Notes: generated by a model not told the origin, from the sequence alone. A DNA stretch of 64,000 nt from Psychromonas sp. MME1 (GCF_041080865.1 NZ_CP160906.1:3061629-3125628), one strand, 5' to 3'; positions 41,697 through 51,685 are shown, counted from the first letter of the stretch. Made by a program: numbers and translations.

Positions 41697-42890
41697 ATGT
41701 TAAAGGAGTTAGTTAAGTTAAGTATGGCAAGGGGGTTTTTACTTTTGTCGTTGCTACTTATTTCAGGGTGTAAAGATATGGAAATTAAAGGTAAGACATA
41801 CCAGCAAAGTTATACTGATCAACAAGTTGTGGCTTTGATAAAAGCGGCTTGCAGTGGCAATATAAAGAAGCTAGAGCAGTTAGTTAGCGCCGGTGCCGAT
41901 GTTAATGCTATGGGTGAGCATGGATCAACACCTTTAATATGGGTAATGTTGGCTAAAAATTATCAGGGCGTTGAAGCTCTTCTTAAATTGGGTGCTAATC
42001 CGAATCAACGCTTTGACCAAGGTTATACCCCGATGTGGTTTGCTGCCGGCGGTGATGATATTAAGCTATTGAAATTGCTATTACAGTACGGAGGGGATGT
42101 TGATATATGGGCGGAAGGTAAAAGTCCGCTAGTCTTAGCCGCTCTGCAAGATCGCACTGCTCATTATGAATTACTCATAGAATATGGCGCTGATATCAAT
42201 AGTGCTGATATAGTTGGGAATACATTGGCAACTTGGTATGAAGCGTTGGCTTATTATGAGAAACTGTTGGGGCTACTAGAAAGTGGTTATCATTATGATC
42301 TTGATTATCTTGCACGTCGAGTCGCCAATAGTCAGGTGTCTGAAACAGCGCCACAATGGCAATGGCGTAAAAAAGTGATCGGCAAGTTAAAACAGATGGG
42401 AGTAAGCTATCCGCCAGTCCTCTATACAGGACCTGAGCTTACTTATATGCGCTTAAAACCCAGTGAAAGAGTGCGTCTTGAACAGGCTGAAAGAGACGGT
42501 AAGTTACCGTCAACATCTAGAGGTCAAAAGAGGCTTGATGATGATCGTGAACTGGAAAAACAAGCCAACTATCAGGCTAAGCTTGAATATGATAAATTAT
42601 TTGGGCAGCTTGAAAAAGGCTATTGTGAGAACACTGTTGAATTTGCTCTTTGGGTAGAAGATAACCCTGTGCCAATAAATACCCCGCAATGGCAATGGAG
42701 AAATAAAGTCATAGAAAAATTAAAAATAATGCGAGTGTATTACCCTCCTCGTAGAGCTAAAAAAATGCGTTTAACTGAAAAATATAGGGCAACATTAGAG
42801 CGCTTAGAAGCCGGAGGGAAACTGATGCCAGGATCAAATGCAGCTCAATTTTTAGCTAGAGATAGAGCATTACAAAGTACCGTAAAGTAG
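41697..42890 (+). CDS. ankyrin-repeat lipoprotein, probable lipase immunity
   Basis: 397 aa. Signal peptide with lipobox LLLISGC, then three to four ankyrin repeats (SAGADVNAMGEHGSTPLIWV, LGANPNQRFDQGYTPMWFAA, YGADINSADIVGNT) and a charged helical tail in which the segment PQWQWRKKVIGKLKQMGV recurs later as PQWQWRNKVIEKLKIMRV. It starts 27 bp after the lipase-toxin stop. Ankyrin-type periplasmic lipoproteins are known to neutralise lipase effectors (Tle/Tli pairs), so immunity is the natural reading, not proven. Confidence 0.78.
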   Translation: MLKELVKLSMARGFLLLSLLLISGCKDMEIKGKTYQQSYTDQQVVALIKAACSGNIKKLEQLVSAGADVNAMGEHGSTPLIWVMLAKNYQGVEALLKLGANPNQRFDQGYTPMWFAAGGDDIKLLKLLLQYGGDVDIWAEGKSPLVLAALQDRTAHYELLIEYGADINSADIVGNTLATWYEALAYYEKLLGLLESGYHYDLDYLARRVANSQVSETAPQWQWRKKVIGKLKQMGVSYPPVLYTGPELTYMRLKPSERVRLEQAERDGKLPSTSRGQKRLDDDRELEKQANYQAKLEYDKLFGQLEKGYCENTVEFALWVEDNPVPINTPQWQWRNKVIEKLKIMRVYYPPRRAKKMRLTEKYRATLERLEAGGKLMPGSNAAQFLARDRALQSTVK

Positions 42891-42932
42891 AAAAATAATG
42901 GGGCAGATCTTGCCTTTTAATAATAAAAGGCT

Positions 42933-43014
42933 GGACATCCATAAACTTTGACTTGTTTAAAAGCGTGCTTTACCTTTTAGTTATGCATCGATTTTGCATT
43001 GATAGGAGGTAGTT
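42933..43014 (+). repeat. 82-bp RAYT leader repeat, copy 3
   Basis: Third copy of the leader, before the broken RAYT at 43015. Confidence 0.8.
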
Positions 43015-43346
43015 ATGACTTAGTCTCGCCAATCGCAAATTTCTCTTATCGACACCCCTTATTATCACTGTATTTCCCGTGTGTTCGCCGCGCGTTTTTG
43101 TGCGGTGAAGATAAATTTACCGGGCAGAGTTTCAGTCACCGTCGGCAATGGCTGGCGGAGCGTATGCATTTTTTGGCGGACGTGTTTAATATCAACATCT
43201 GCGCTTATGCCATTATGTCCAATCATTATCATTTGGTTTTGTATGCCGATATCGATGAGAATCAAGCTCTTAGCGATGATGAAGTGTGCCTGCGCTGGTG
43301 TCAACTATACCGAGCGCCACTATTGGTCGATAAGAGAAAAGGCTAA
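43015..43346 (+). pseudogene. broken RAYT transposase copy
   Basis: Closely related to the gene at 29049 but has TAG as third codon, a one-base loss in [10 protein letters not shown], and ends after YRAPLLVDKRKG, where similarity stops. The HUH part remains readable in the shifted frame. Confidence 0.85.
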
Positions 43347-43668
43347 CATCAGACAAAGAATCGTTAACAACTCATACCGCTTTTATTTAGTGCATAAATC
43401 TGGCATCGTTCTTCATAGGTCAGTTGTTTATATGTTTTCATTGTTGCATCTCTTGCCGGAGCAAAAACGCTTAGCATATATTCAGCAGACCACTTTGTCT
43501 ACCAATTCAAGTTATGCACTTATTATTTGAACCTAAGTAATAAAAGAAAGCCTTTAATAGCACAGAATGATACGTTGTAATAAGTAAATTTTAGAATCAG
43601 TTTGTATTAATTCACGATCAATAAACTGTAATAGACGCATTGGCCATTCTATTGCAGTCTTATCGGAT
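43347..43668. other. intergenic remnant
   Basis: About 320 bp with no supported gene. A plus-strand frame continues from the broken RAYT to 43530 and a minus-strand frame (43554-43739) reads SDKTAIEWPMRLLQFIDREL, possibly a shifted tail of the TPR gene. Neither is recognised. Confidence 0.3.
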
Positions 43669-44268
43669 TTAGTGTGTTGTTTGATAAGCAGAAAGAAACA
43701 ATTGATTTGTAGAGTTATCGTCCTCTTCTTCTTGGACATTTTCCTCAGCTAAATTAACGTTTTTTTCCTTTGGTTGTTGGAAGGGAAACATATTGATCTT
43801 TCCGATTGAGTTTAATACATTTTTCATGTCATTATTAAGTGCTGTATTGTCTTTATTTAACTCAATGCCTTCCGCTAACAGTGATTTAGCTTTTTCTTCT
43901 TGATTATTGACGAGGTGAATTAAGGCTTGGGAAAAAATATAAATATAATCATTTTCTCCTTCTTGTTGAATCGTTTTCCATGACTCTTGTGCGTTGTCGT
44001 ATTCTTCTGTTGCCATATATAACAGCCCTAATTGAAAATTAGCCGCAGTTAAAGTAGTACCTAATTCGATGGTCTTTTCCATATACTTTATAGCTTCTGA
44101 AAAAAGCCCGACTTGGGCGTATTCAGCGCCAAGAAGGAACAATCCTTGTTCGTGATCTGGTACGTTTTCAATTAGCTGCTTTAGGTAACCAATCGCTGTA
44201 TCGTGACGCTCATTTTTATTGGCATCCAGCGCAAAATGAAATAATTCATCATTAGATAAATTTTGCAT
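43669..44268 (-). CDS. TPR-repeat protein
   Basis: 199 aa from ATG 44268, preceded by GGAG at good spacing; the frame is open 68 codons upstream but without TPR pattern. Three to four tetratricopeptide units (LFLLGAEYAQVGLFSEAIKY, ANFQLGLLYMATEEYDNAQE). The acidic tail (VQEEEDDNSTNQ) may be altered by a late frameshift. A cytoplasmic scaffold or immunity-type role is possible. It follows the integrase genes on the same strand after about 275 bp. Confidence 0.65.
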   Translation of the reverse strand: MQNLSNDELFHFALDANKNERHDTAIGYLKQLIENVPDHEQGLFLLGAEYAQVGLFSEAIKYMEKTIELGTTLTAANFQLGLLYMATEEYDNAQESWKTIQQEGENDYIYIFSQALIHLVNNQEEKAKSLLAEGIELNKDNTALNNDMKNVLNSIGKINMFPFQQPKEKNVNLAEENVQEEEDDNSTNQLFLSAYQTTH

Positions 44269-44543
44269 TAGCAATTCTCCATAAATAATATTTAAAATAT
44301 ACAGCACGATCTCATTGTTTTTATAAAAATTCAAGTTTTGCTTTCTATTTTCAGCAATTCTCGGCAATTTGGAACTTGCTAAAGGGGCGAAGTTATTTCT
44401 CAGCATTTTTACTTTCGTTAGTATTTTCTGGTACTTCGCATTGTGCGATAATCTGTTGATGAAAAATTCCAAGTATTTATTATTTTGGTTAAAAAATTTA
44501 GGAGTTTATTTGCCAACTTACACACTTTAAGCAAAGTCATCGT

Positions 44544-47500
44544 TTATGCATTCTTATTTAACATCATAATTCCCATCATGTGAATTAAAAAACTAAGGGC
44601 ATTTGATGAGTATTTTCTTATTACTTTTCCGCTAGAGGATTTTTTTACTGGGGAAGTGCTCAATGTATTAAACTTTTCTAGTTTTTCAGCATGGCTTTCT
44701 CTATGGATTGCTTTAATTGACGCTTCATCTGGATGAATAAGCTCTAAGCGTACATGTCCTCTGCCGGTTGAACCTGTAGATTTCGCTCTCGCCCCCTTTC
44801 TCGTTCGAATATTTTTATAAGCGAGCTCCCACTCGTTAACTAATGAGCCTTCTTCGATAGTGTAAGTGATCACGCGCCAATTACTTTTGGGGATGATATT
44901 TTCAAATGCTTTTAAAAAGTATTCCAAGTCTTCTGGCCAATTGAAATTGATGCCTGATTGATTCATGCATTGGTTTTGTAATGCATGCTTTATCATATTG
45001 GTAATGTGCTCTTTATTTTCAGGAAATTCCGTGCGCATTTGGGTTGTTATCTTATCGAGAAAAGCGAGTTCTTTACTGCTTGGCGGCTTACCTTGAAGTA
45101 ATGATGAAGGTCTTGAATGGCGAGGAGCAGGGTTACTTCTTTTGGTAATGAATGTTTGAATATAACTAGCGTTGTCTATCCAGTGATTAATCGTTTTAAT
45201 GTTGATATTAAATTCAATTGCCGGTAACTCTGCAGCATAACCCTGTTCTATTTTCTTTAGAATATCGTAACAAAGCATGATACTTATTCGCTTTTTTTGA
45301 GCTTCTTTATGCTGTTTATCTTTAAATTCTGTTGCACCAAGCAACTGAGGCTCTAATCTATTTATCTTTAATTTTTTATTCAACTCCTCATGGCAGTGCG
45401 CTATTTGCACTGAATTTGAGTGTGTGGCTTGTAATTCGGAGAAATGACGGCGATTTGTTAAGCCAAAAGCTCGATTCTCTTGTGGGGTGATGCTATGCGT
45501 TGTTTTAGATAGTTTGTAGGCGACAATCCAATCAGAAAAATGAAAGTAATTACTAAAGCAGGTAACTGGTGTCGCGTGGCCATCAAAACGTGCAATGCCA
45601 TAGTACTTGTTACGTAATGATTGGCCACAAATGAGTTGTGTGATTGCTTCGCTTTGTTCTTTTGAATAAGGTACTGCATTAGGCAGTAGGGCGTAGGCAT
45701 CATCGATTTCGACCATTAGCTGTATCCGGCTAATGCAGCTATGTCTTAGGTGATGAAACACAAAAATATCTAGCTGTGAGAGATGGCGTAAGATGCCTGA
45801 AATTGTGCTTGAAACATAGAGCTCAGAAAAGGGCGTGTAAATGTCACTGCCTAATGTAAATGCAAGGTTGTTATCTGCCATTGATAATATTCGCTTGCGA
45901 CTGATATACTCTCGAATGAGTTCATTTTCATTTTTGGTGAGTAATGGATACAGTGGTACTTTTCTTAAAGAGGCGGGTTTCTTATTGTTGCCAATTTTAT
46001 TAGTGCGGATTTGCATCCAGCCAATCTCTGATTTTTCAATTTGATTGAGTGTTAATTTTCTTATTTCACCAATGCGCAGGTTGCAACGGAAGCTGATAAT
46101 GGCAATACATTTTAATATGTCTTTATTGTCATCACTTAAATCGGTTAAGTTATTTATTTCCTCTAAGGTTGCACTGAAGAGCGCTTCATCTACAAAGCCT
46201 GCACGAGTGTGATTAGGTTGTTCTGCATTACTATTGATAGGTTCAAGTAAAGCTGGAAAGCCAAATTGTGATACGCAAAATGAATGTAAGTCGCTAATAC
46301 GCTTTATTAGGCTTTGTTTAATTTTTTCAGTCGGTGCTTTTTCAATCAACTCTCTATATATTTCAGCTATCTGACTGTGCGACATATCTCGAATATTTTC
46401 ACCTTCAAAAGCAAACAGCCATCGACGCGTTAATAATGAATGGTAGTTAGCAATTGTTTTTGGTTTACATGTTGTGGCTAGTTTATGAATAAACCAATGC
46501 AGTAGTGCTTTGGGAGCAGTTGGTAGAGGTAGCTGCGCAATGTTTAATAATGCTTTTTCGAGTGCTTTTTCCGAACGTTTTTGTTTTGGCTCTGCTTTCT
46601 TTAATGCTGCTTTTAATCGATGAAACAGATCGCTATTTGGACTTGAATGGTTACCGATAGAAGTTGGGCTGTTAGTAGATATACCATTGGCATCTATTTT
46701 GTTTGCATTTGGTTCAAATCTACCCTGAGCAACTAAAGTGGTATTGATTCTAGCTAGATTGCTCGATGGTAAAGAGTAGGATTTGGTTCGCCCAGATATA
46801 TATTCAGAAAGTGCCTGATTAATGTTAACACCCTCAGTTCGCTCCACAATATAGGTCGCTACTCTGCTTAGTTTTTTTAATGAGTCAGGGAAATATTCTA
46901 GTTCCTTATCCATGCCCAATATAATTTGGTTATACAGGGCTAAGTGAGATGTAGGGGACTTCCAATTTAACTTGTCCAATGATTGCCACTGCTTGATCAG
47001 TCCTAGTGTGAAAGGGGATAAATAGCACTGGCTTTGCGTTGAACTATTCCCTTCCTCATCGTACACATTTGTATTAAACCCAGAGGCTTTATAGCTTAAT
47101 GTGATTAAAGGTAAGCCACCCGCTTTAACGATGGTTAAAGGCGATGTAAGTCGTTTTGAGAAGGCAATAATCAGCGGGTAACTGCAATGGCCAGAATGGC
47201 ACATGAAGGAAAGTAATAGTGCTTGAAAATGCTGTTCAATGGACCTTTTTGCTGGTGGTTGTTTAATAAAATCGTCATACCAGCCACGGTATTCCTGTTC
47301 AAATGCCCAAGCAGTGTGTAACCAGTTTATATTTTTAGTTTGTTTCTCTGGCTTAGCGGTAAATAAGTAAGCAGGGGCACTCACTTGCCAGTTATGTTTT
47401 TTGCGATAATTTTCAACGGTATTAACTGCGCGATTAAACGCTAATTTAAAGTCGCGAGATTCTCCAAATGTGTCACGTAGCCTTTCTTCCATTTTATCCC

Positions 47501-47642
47501 ACTGTGGCAGAAACTCGGGTTGTTGAAGCGGACGTTCGACAGGTAGGAAATCATTCACGACTTTGCTTGCTCTTTCTAATACGCATCGTATCTCATCGTT
47601 TCTGTTTTTCCGTCTTGCCTTCGCGCCAATCTCATTAGACAT
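44544..47642 (-). CDS. large tyrosine recombinase, second of pair
   Basis: 1033-1034 aa class of phage-integrase-fold protein. Box I arginine in FRCNLRIGEIRKLTL (about residue 510), box II FHHLRHSCISR, then GHATPVTCFSNYFHF with a tyrosine in nucleophile position. About 390 N-terminal and 300 C-terminal residues surround the core, including KTINHWIDNASYIQ, which looks like DNA binding. ATG 47642 follows AAAGGAGG and overlaps the previous stop by 8 bp. Together with the next gene it forms a two-integrase operon reminiscent of multi-integrase islands such as GInts (from memory). Confidence 0.78.
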   Translation of the reverse strand: MSNEIGAKARRKNRNDEIRCVLERASKVVNDFLPVERPLQQPEFLPQWDKMEERLRDTFGESRDFKLAFNRAVNTVENYRKKHNWQVSAPAYLFTAKPEKQTKNINWLHTAWAFEQEYRGWYDDFIKQPPAKRSIEQHFQALLLSFMCHSGHCSYPLIIAFSKRLTSPLTIVKAGGLPLITLSYKASGFNTNVYDEEGNSSTQSQCYLSPFTLGLIKQWQSLDKLNWKSPTSHLALYNQIILGMDKELEYFPDSLKKLSRVATYIVERTEGVNINQALSEYISGRTKSYSLPSSNLARINTTLVAQGRFEPNANKIDANGISTNSPTSIGNHSSPNSDLFHRLKAALKKAEPKQKRSEKALEKALLNIAQLPLPTAPKALLHWFIHKLATTCKPKTIANYHSLLTRRWLFAFEGENIRDMSHSQIAEIYRELIEKAPTEKIKQSLIKRISDLHSFCVSQFGFPALLEPINSNAEQPNHTRAGFVDEALFSATLEEINNLTDLSDDNKDILKCIAIISFRCNLRIGEIRKLTLNQIEKSEIGWMQIRTNKIGNNKKPASLRKVPLYPLLTKNENELIREYISRKRILSMADNNLAFTLGSDIYTPFSELYVSSTISGILRHLSQLDIFVFHHLRHSCISRIQLMVEIDDAYALLPNAVPYSKEQSEAITQLICGQSLRNKYYGIARFDGHATPVTCFSNYFHFSDWIVAYKLSKTTHSITPQENRAFGLTNRRHFSELQATHSNSVQIAHCHEELNKKLKINRLEPQLLGATEFKDKQHKEAQKKRISIMLCYDILKKIEQGYAAELPAIEFNINIKTINHWIDNASYIQTFITKRSNPAPRHSRPSSLLQGKPPSSKELAFLDKITTQMRTEFPENKEHITNMIKHALQNQCMNQSGINFNWPEDLEYFLKAFENIIPKSNWRVITYTIEEGSLVNEWELAYKNIRTRKGARAKSTGSTGRGHVRLELIHPDEASIKAIHRESHAEKLEKFNTLSTSPVKKSSSGKVIRKYSSNALSFLIHMMGIMMLNKNA

Positions 47643-49923
47643 ACGCAACCTCCTTTACGCCGATTCTATTCAGTAAGTTCTCAATAAAGATTGATATCCC
47701 TCTTAAATCTTTAATGCCAATGCTACTGAATTGTGAGAAAGCCGTTTGGCTAATGCCTGTATGCCCCATCCAAGCATCCATTAGGTCAGGCGCTACTTTA
47801 TGTTTATGTAAAAGTGTTCTCAATTGGTGGCGATGCCAATTAGGAGGGAGTGGAAAATAATCAAATTGTAAAATAATGGTGCTTGGTGTTGATTCATCAA
47901 ATAGGTTATCAGGATCTTGAGTATTGCGATAAAAAAAGAGGTGTTCTCGACTATTTAATATTTTTTGATAACGCTTACTTAATTGAGGATCTATATTTTT
48001 AAAATAACGCGCAGCCTGTGACACAAACTCTAAGTATTGTTTAATTATTTTTAATGTAATAGGGGGGATAATAACAACGCGGCCAGATCCGATCGCTAAT
48101 GAATCTTTATCTGAAATGTAATACTCACCTGAAAAAAGGTTTAAATCAGACTTTTTACCTAACCATCCCGTTACTGGTCGATAACCAGAAGATAGCCCTA
48201 AAACCATCTGCGAATATGATGTGATCAAATCATGGTGATCTTCTGTAAACCAATAGCTCTTGTTTGCTGCGCTTTTATTAAGACGTTCAATTAACTTATT
48301 CATTAAACTAGAAAGGATCTCATCAGATACATATAAAGCAGAGCCGATCTGTTTATTGTCGATCGCACCTTGCTTTTTGGTTTTTTTTTTCACGGAAATA
48401 TAGGGGCGTGAAATTGAAATAGTTGGTGCTATGTTATAAATATAACGGACAAAATTATCAAAGGTATCGATCAGGTCTTCAATATTAATATGTGTATATG
48501 AAAGGGCTGGTAATTTTTGTACATCAGGATCAGATATTAGCTGTGTTAATACAGGATCAATGCCTACCTGTTTATGAAAATGGCTTAAAAACCCACTGAT
48601 TTTATTTAACGTTAAATGTGTATGGTGTTGCTTATTAATTGTTGATAAAGCACCGGAAAGATCTTCTTTCGTTACTCTTCGTAAAAGCGTTGCATTTTTT
48701 AATGAAGAAGGAAAGGTAATATCAAAGTGTTGGCTGACATGGGGTAAATAAAGCGCGACTTCAGGGCGTTGTTTTTGAGATGGAATTACATGTTTTCTAG
48801 TGAGGGAGCTGTTCCCGTTTTTAATACTAAATTTGGTGTTAATAATTTGCGGTAGAGCATTCCCTAAAAATAGCATCAATATTAAGCAGTTAACGACTGG
48901 TTTTTGCTCTTCAGCTGCAGAGTAATAATGGGTTTCACAATAAGCTAATAATTGCTGTATCTCAAATTCAGTTGCTTGGTTTATGCTACAGGAAGCGGAA
49001 ATTTTATTTTGGATGATATGGTCTGAAATAGCTTTTGCTTGTAACGCTTGAGCACCATAATGAGAGAGTGTGTGCTCAGAGGAAGCTTCCTTTATCGTTA
49101 CAACAACAAACTCTTTAGTATTACCAATATTTTCTTCTTGTTGGTATTTCTCGGTCGCTTTTTTTTGGCTTGCAAGTACTTTAACCTCGATGTTATTTTC
49201 ATCTTCCAATTCAGCATCTTCATAAATTGTTTCAACCATCGCGTGTTTACTCGTAAACTCTCGAGTACCACCGCTCTTTTCTATGCCTTGCTTACCTTCG
49301 GCGCAATTACTTAAGGGAGTATGATAGTGTGCTAATTGAGCATCGATTGCTTTAGTGAGCTTTTTCGATAAGTCACTGTTAGGTAAATCTTCTCGTGCAG
49401 TTTCAAAGTCACTAATTAGGCTTTGTAGATAGCGATTGCCGACTTTATTAAGCCTAGGCAAGTATGGAGTAAGGTTTTCTCTTTTCCCTTCTGCGTATAG
49501 CCTTATCTCATCGCAAGCTCTTTTAATTAAACCTTGAGTGCTTCCCATAAAAATCAATTTAATAGCGACAGAAAGCATCAATGCTTTGTATTGATCAAAT
49601 TGCTCTAGGTTGTATGATTTTCTGATAGGCTCAGAAGCTAGCATTGCCGGTAAATAATACGTACCTAAATGATCTTTGCAGCGAATCAATAACGTTTTTT
49701 TTGTGCAGGGCGTACACTGTGAATATTCTCTTAGTTTTTCTTGTAGTAGGATATCTTCATCAAAACTTACCTTTAAAGTAGGAGAAAGAAGCTGAGTCAG
49801 TCGTTTTACTTCTTGTGAAATACAAGAGAGGGCATCTTTTTCGAATGAAGCAGGAAATAGCGTCATAAAGAATATTTCAATATTCTCTTTTTCAAATCTT
49901 GCTTTAACGTCATCTTCTGTCAT
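47635..49923 (-). CDS. large integrase-like protein, first of pair
   Basis: 762 aa. The catalytic half shows GLSSGYRPVTGW (box I arginine) and HRHQLRTLLHKH followed by AWMGHTGISQTAFSQFSS, where the usual tyrosine after GH is not evident (Phe/Ser instead). It may be an inactive partner, or use another residue. The long N-terminal half has CX2C-like CTPCTKKTLLIRCKDH. The start MTEDDVKARFEKENIE is duplicated at 52412-52473. Probably recombines at tRNA-Gly with the second protein. Confidence 0.72.
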   Translation of the reverse strand: MTEDDVKARFEKENIEIFFMTLFPASFEKDALSCISQEVKRLTQLLSPTLKVSFDEDILLQEKLREYSQCTPCTKKTLLIRCKDHLGTYYLPAMLASEPIRKSYNLEQFDQYKALMLSVAIKLIFMGSTQGLIKRACDEIRLYAEGKRENLTPYLPRLNKVGNRYLQSLISDFETAREDLPNSDLSKKLTKAIDAQLAHYHTPLSNCAEGKQGIEKSGGTREFTSKHAMVETIYEDAELEDENNIEVKVLASQKKATEKYQQEENIGNTKEFVVVTIKEASSEHTLSHYGAQALQAKAISDHIIQNKISASCSINQATEFEIQQLLAYCETHYYSAAEEQKPVVNCLILMLFLGNALPQIINTKFSIKNGNSSLTRKHVIPSQKQRPEVALYLPHVSQHFDITFPSSLKNATLLRRVTKEDLSGALSTINKQHHTHLTLNKISGFLSHFHKQVGIDPVLTQLISDPDVQKLPALSYTHINIEDLIDTFDNFVRYIYNIAPTISISRPYISVKKKTKKQGAIDNKQIGSALYVSDEILSSLMNKLIERLNKSAANKSYWFTEDHHDLITSYSQMVLGLSSGYRPVTGWLGKKSDLNLFSGEYYISDKDSLAIGSGRVVIIPPITLKIIKQYLEFVSQAARYFKNIDPQLSKRYQKILNSREHLFFYRNTQDPDNLFDESTPSTIILQFDYFPLPPNWHRHQLRTLLHKHKVAPDLMDAWMGHTGISQTAFSQFSSIGIKDLRGISIFIENLLNRIGVKEVAYV

Positions 49924-49998
49924 TGATAATCCTCATTCATGTGATATCTTTTCAATTAGAAGTGCTAATATTGTTGAAAATCTAATTTAGGTGAAAAA

Positions 49999-50140
49999 AT
50001 GATTAAGCGTAAAAAAGAAAATCTAGATTTATCGTGCCGTTGCTAGCTCTACTGCAATTGAAACGGGTGAGTCTATTCCTGAACTCGAGAAAAAGTTGAA
50101 AAATAAAGAAAGTAAATTTAATTGGCTGACTTTGGCGTAA
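49999..50140 (+). pseudogene. broken copy of the 51-codon ORF
   Basis: Matches the intact ORF at 53512-53667 (MxKRKKEN...SKFNWLTLA) but has lost about 14 bases and meets TAG early. It is divergent from the integrase operon, and its end overlaps the fic remnant. Confidence 0.65.
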
Positions 50141-50690
50141 GTACATCACCTATTAACCTTTCCATGTGTTGATAATCACCTGCAACACCCGCTTGAATCG
50201 CTTTAAAATAAAACGCTTTATGCTCGTCCCAAAGGTTGTAATTCAAAAGCGAAAAGCCTGCCTTATCTGCAATAACATCCAGTAATAATCGTGCAATCCT
50301 ATCGTTACCTTCCCTAAAAGGATGGATCAAAATAAACTCTACATGCACCTTTGCTAAAAAATGAATAAGAGATTCTTCGCTTATATTAGGTAAGTCATCG
50401 AACTTATTGAGTAGTGATTTTTCAAAGTTATCTAAAAGACTAGGGATTTGTCTCGCAGCCGAAAAATCAAAGCTTCCTTTTCTCATATTTACAGACCTTG
50501 CGGTACCTGCCCATTCATAGATATTACCTAACCATTTTCGGTGCCATTCGCTAATGTCTGCGACCGTTAATGAACTTAATGCGGGGTTTGAGCCATCGAA
50601 TAAATACTGATATAGCTGAACAAGCAGAAGACTTTCAGCTTCATTGATCTCGGCTTCAGAAATGATTCCTTATGAACGATTTATCGGTCT
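50118..50690 (-). pseudogene. Fic-domain protein, frameshifted
   Basis: Fic AMP-transferase fold with motif HPFREGNDRIARLLLD, preceded by SEWHRKWLGNIYEWAGTARS. The first in-frame ATG is at 50486, but similarity continues upstream (EAEINEAESLLLVQLYQYLF) to a stop; one surplus A near 50670 (SFI then GIISEAE) and the lack of a start codon show decay. In the sister island only the last about 60 bp remain. Confidence 0.75.
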
Positions 50691-50712
50691 GATTGGTTAA
50701 TTCGTTTAAATG

Positions 50713-51300
50713 TTAGGCTTTGCTTAAAAGTAGCTCTGCTCTCATTTCATTTAAAATATCATCTTTGTTAATTTTTTTATCTACTTCCTTTTCTTCTCTA
50801 ATTGCAGTTCTCTGATTAGCAATCGTGCCACGACATATTGATGCTAGTTCTGCCAGTTTTGGCTCAGATAAATGACTTGAGCCATAAAGTGTTTTTATGA
50901 AATCTTTTGGCATTTTTTCGTTAGTTGTATTCATAAAATGGCCGAGTGATTTCATATCAATTGATGAGTGAATTTTTTCCGCGACACCAGACCAAGCCAT
51001 TTCAGAAATGTCATTTTTAGATAATTCAGGTGAATAAATGAGTATGTTGATGGAAGAAAAATTAGTTTTTGTTAAGTCAAAAGCTGCATGTTCGAAACCT
51101 GAAATTATTTGAATAGAGCTGTGATTTTCAATTGCATGTAGGGTCATCGACTTAGTAAAAAACTCAGTCGATGAGGTGGGGAGCTTTTCAATGTTGAATA
51201 ATTTTTCCATGGAAATAAAAAATTCAAATGCAGTTTTTGCTCTTTCATGAATATCAAAAGTTAGATTTTTCTTCTTGTTTGCACCTAGAATTTTGACCAT
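50713..51300 (-). CDS. conserved island-end protein, unknown family
   Basis: 195 aa from ATG 51300 (frame open to 51363). No family recognised. The C-terminal part LSEPKLAELASICRGTIANQ looks like a helix-turn-helix. It is the gene nearest the right att site; an amber-mutated homologue occupies the same place in the sister remnant (53724-54299). A role in island recombination, excision or regulation is inferred only from position. Confidence 0.65.
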   Translation of the reverse strand: MVKILGANKKKNLTFDIHERAKTAFEFFISMEKLFNIEKLPTSSTEFFTKSMTLHAIENHSSIQIISGFEHAAFDLTKTNFSSINILIYSPELSKNDISEMAWSGVAEKIHSSIDMKSLGHFMNTTNEKMPKDFIKTLYGSSHLSEPKLAELASICRGTIANQRTAIREEKEVDKKINKDDILNEMRAELLLSKA

Positions 51301-51502
51301 ATAGCACCGCTTAAATTGCCATTTCAGTATAAATACTATACGATCTATTGTGACCAAAAACAAAGAAAGTGCCGTAATAATAGGTGTTTTGTGATGTTAA
51401 ACGGTGTTAATTATTTTTTTAAATTTATATTTAACTATATGTTTTAAATGAAGTTGTTGTTTTAATAGGCATTTTCAGATTAAAAACAAAAACTAGGGGG
51501 TA

Positions 51503-51557
<55 letters not shown>

Positions 51558-51617
51558 CTTCATAAAATCAACCTCTTACGGTTGATTTTTTTGTTTCTGG
51601 CATCCAGTAAAAATAAA

Positions 51618-51650
51618 TTTGTGGCAGATTTGTGGCCAACTTGTGGCACA
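51618..51650 (+). repeat. three 11-bp direct repeats, possible integrase arm sites
   Basis: TTTGTGGCAGA, TTTGTGGCCAA, CTTGTGGCACA in perfect 11-bp phase, 60 bp beyond attR. About one helical turn apart, as in arm-type sites of tyrosine integrases. A hairpin AATCAACC-TCTTAC-GGTTGATT with T-run precedes them. Confidence 0.55.
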
Positions 51651-51685
51651 CACTGCTTATTACATTTTTATTGTTAGTTTTCCAC

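Noticed and set aside
44269..44472. 68-codon upstream extension of the TPR gene
   Set aside because: No TPR pattern there, and a good ribosome site precedes ATG 44268.
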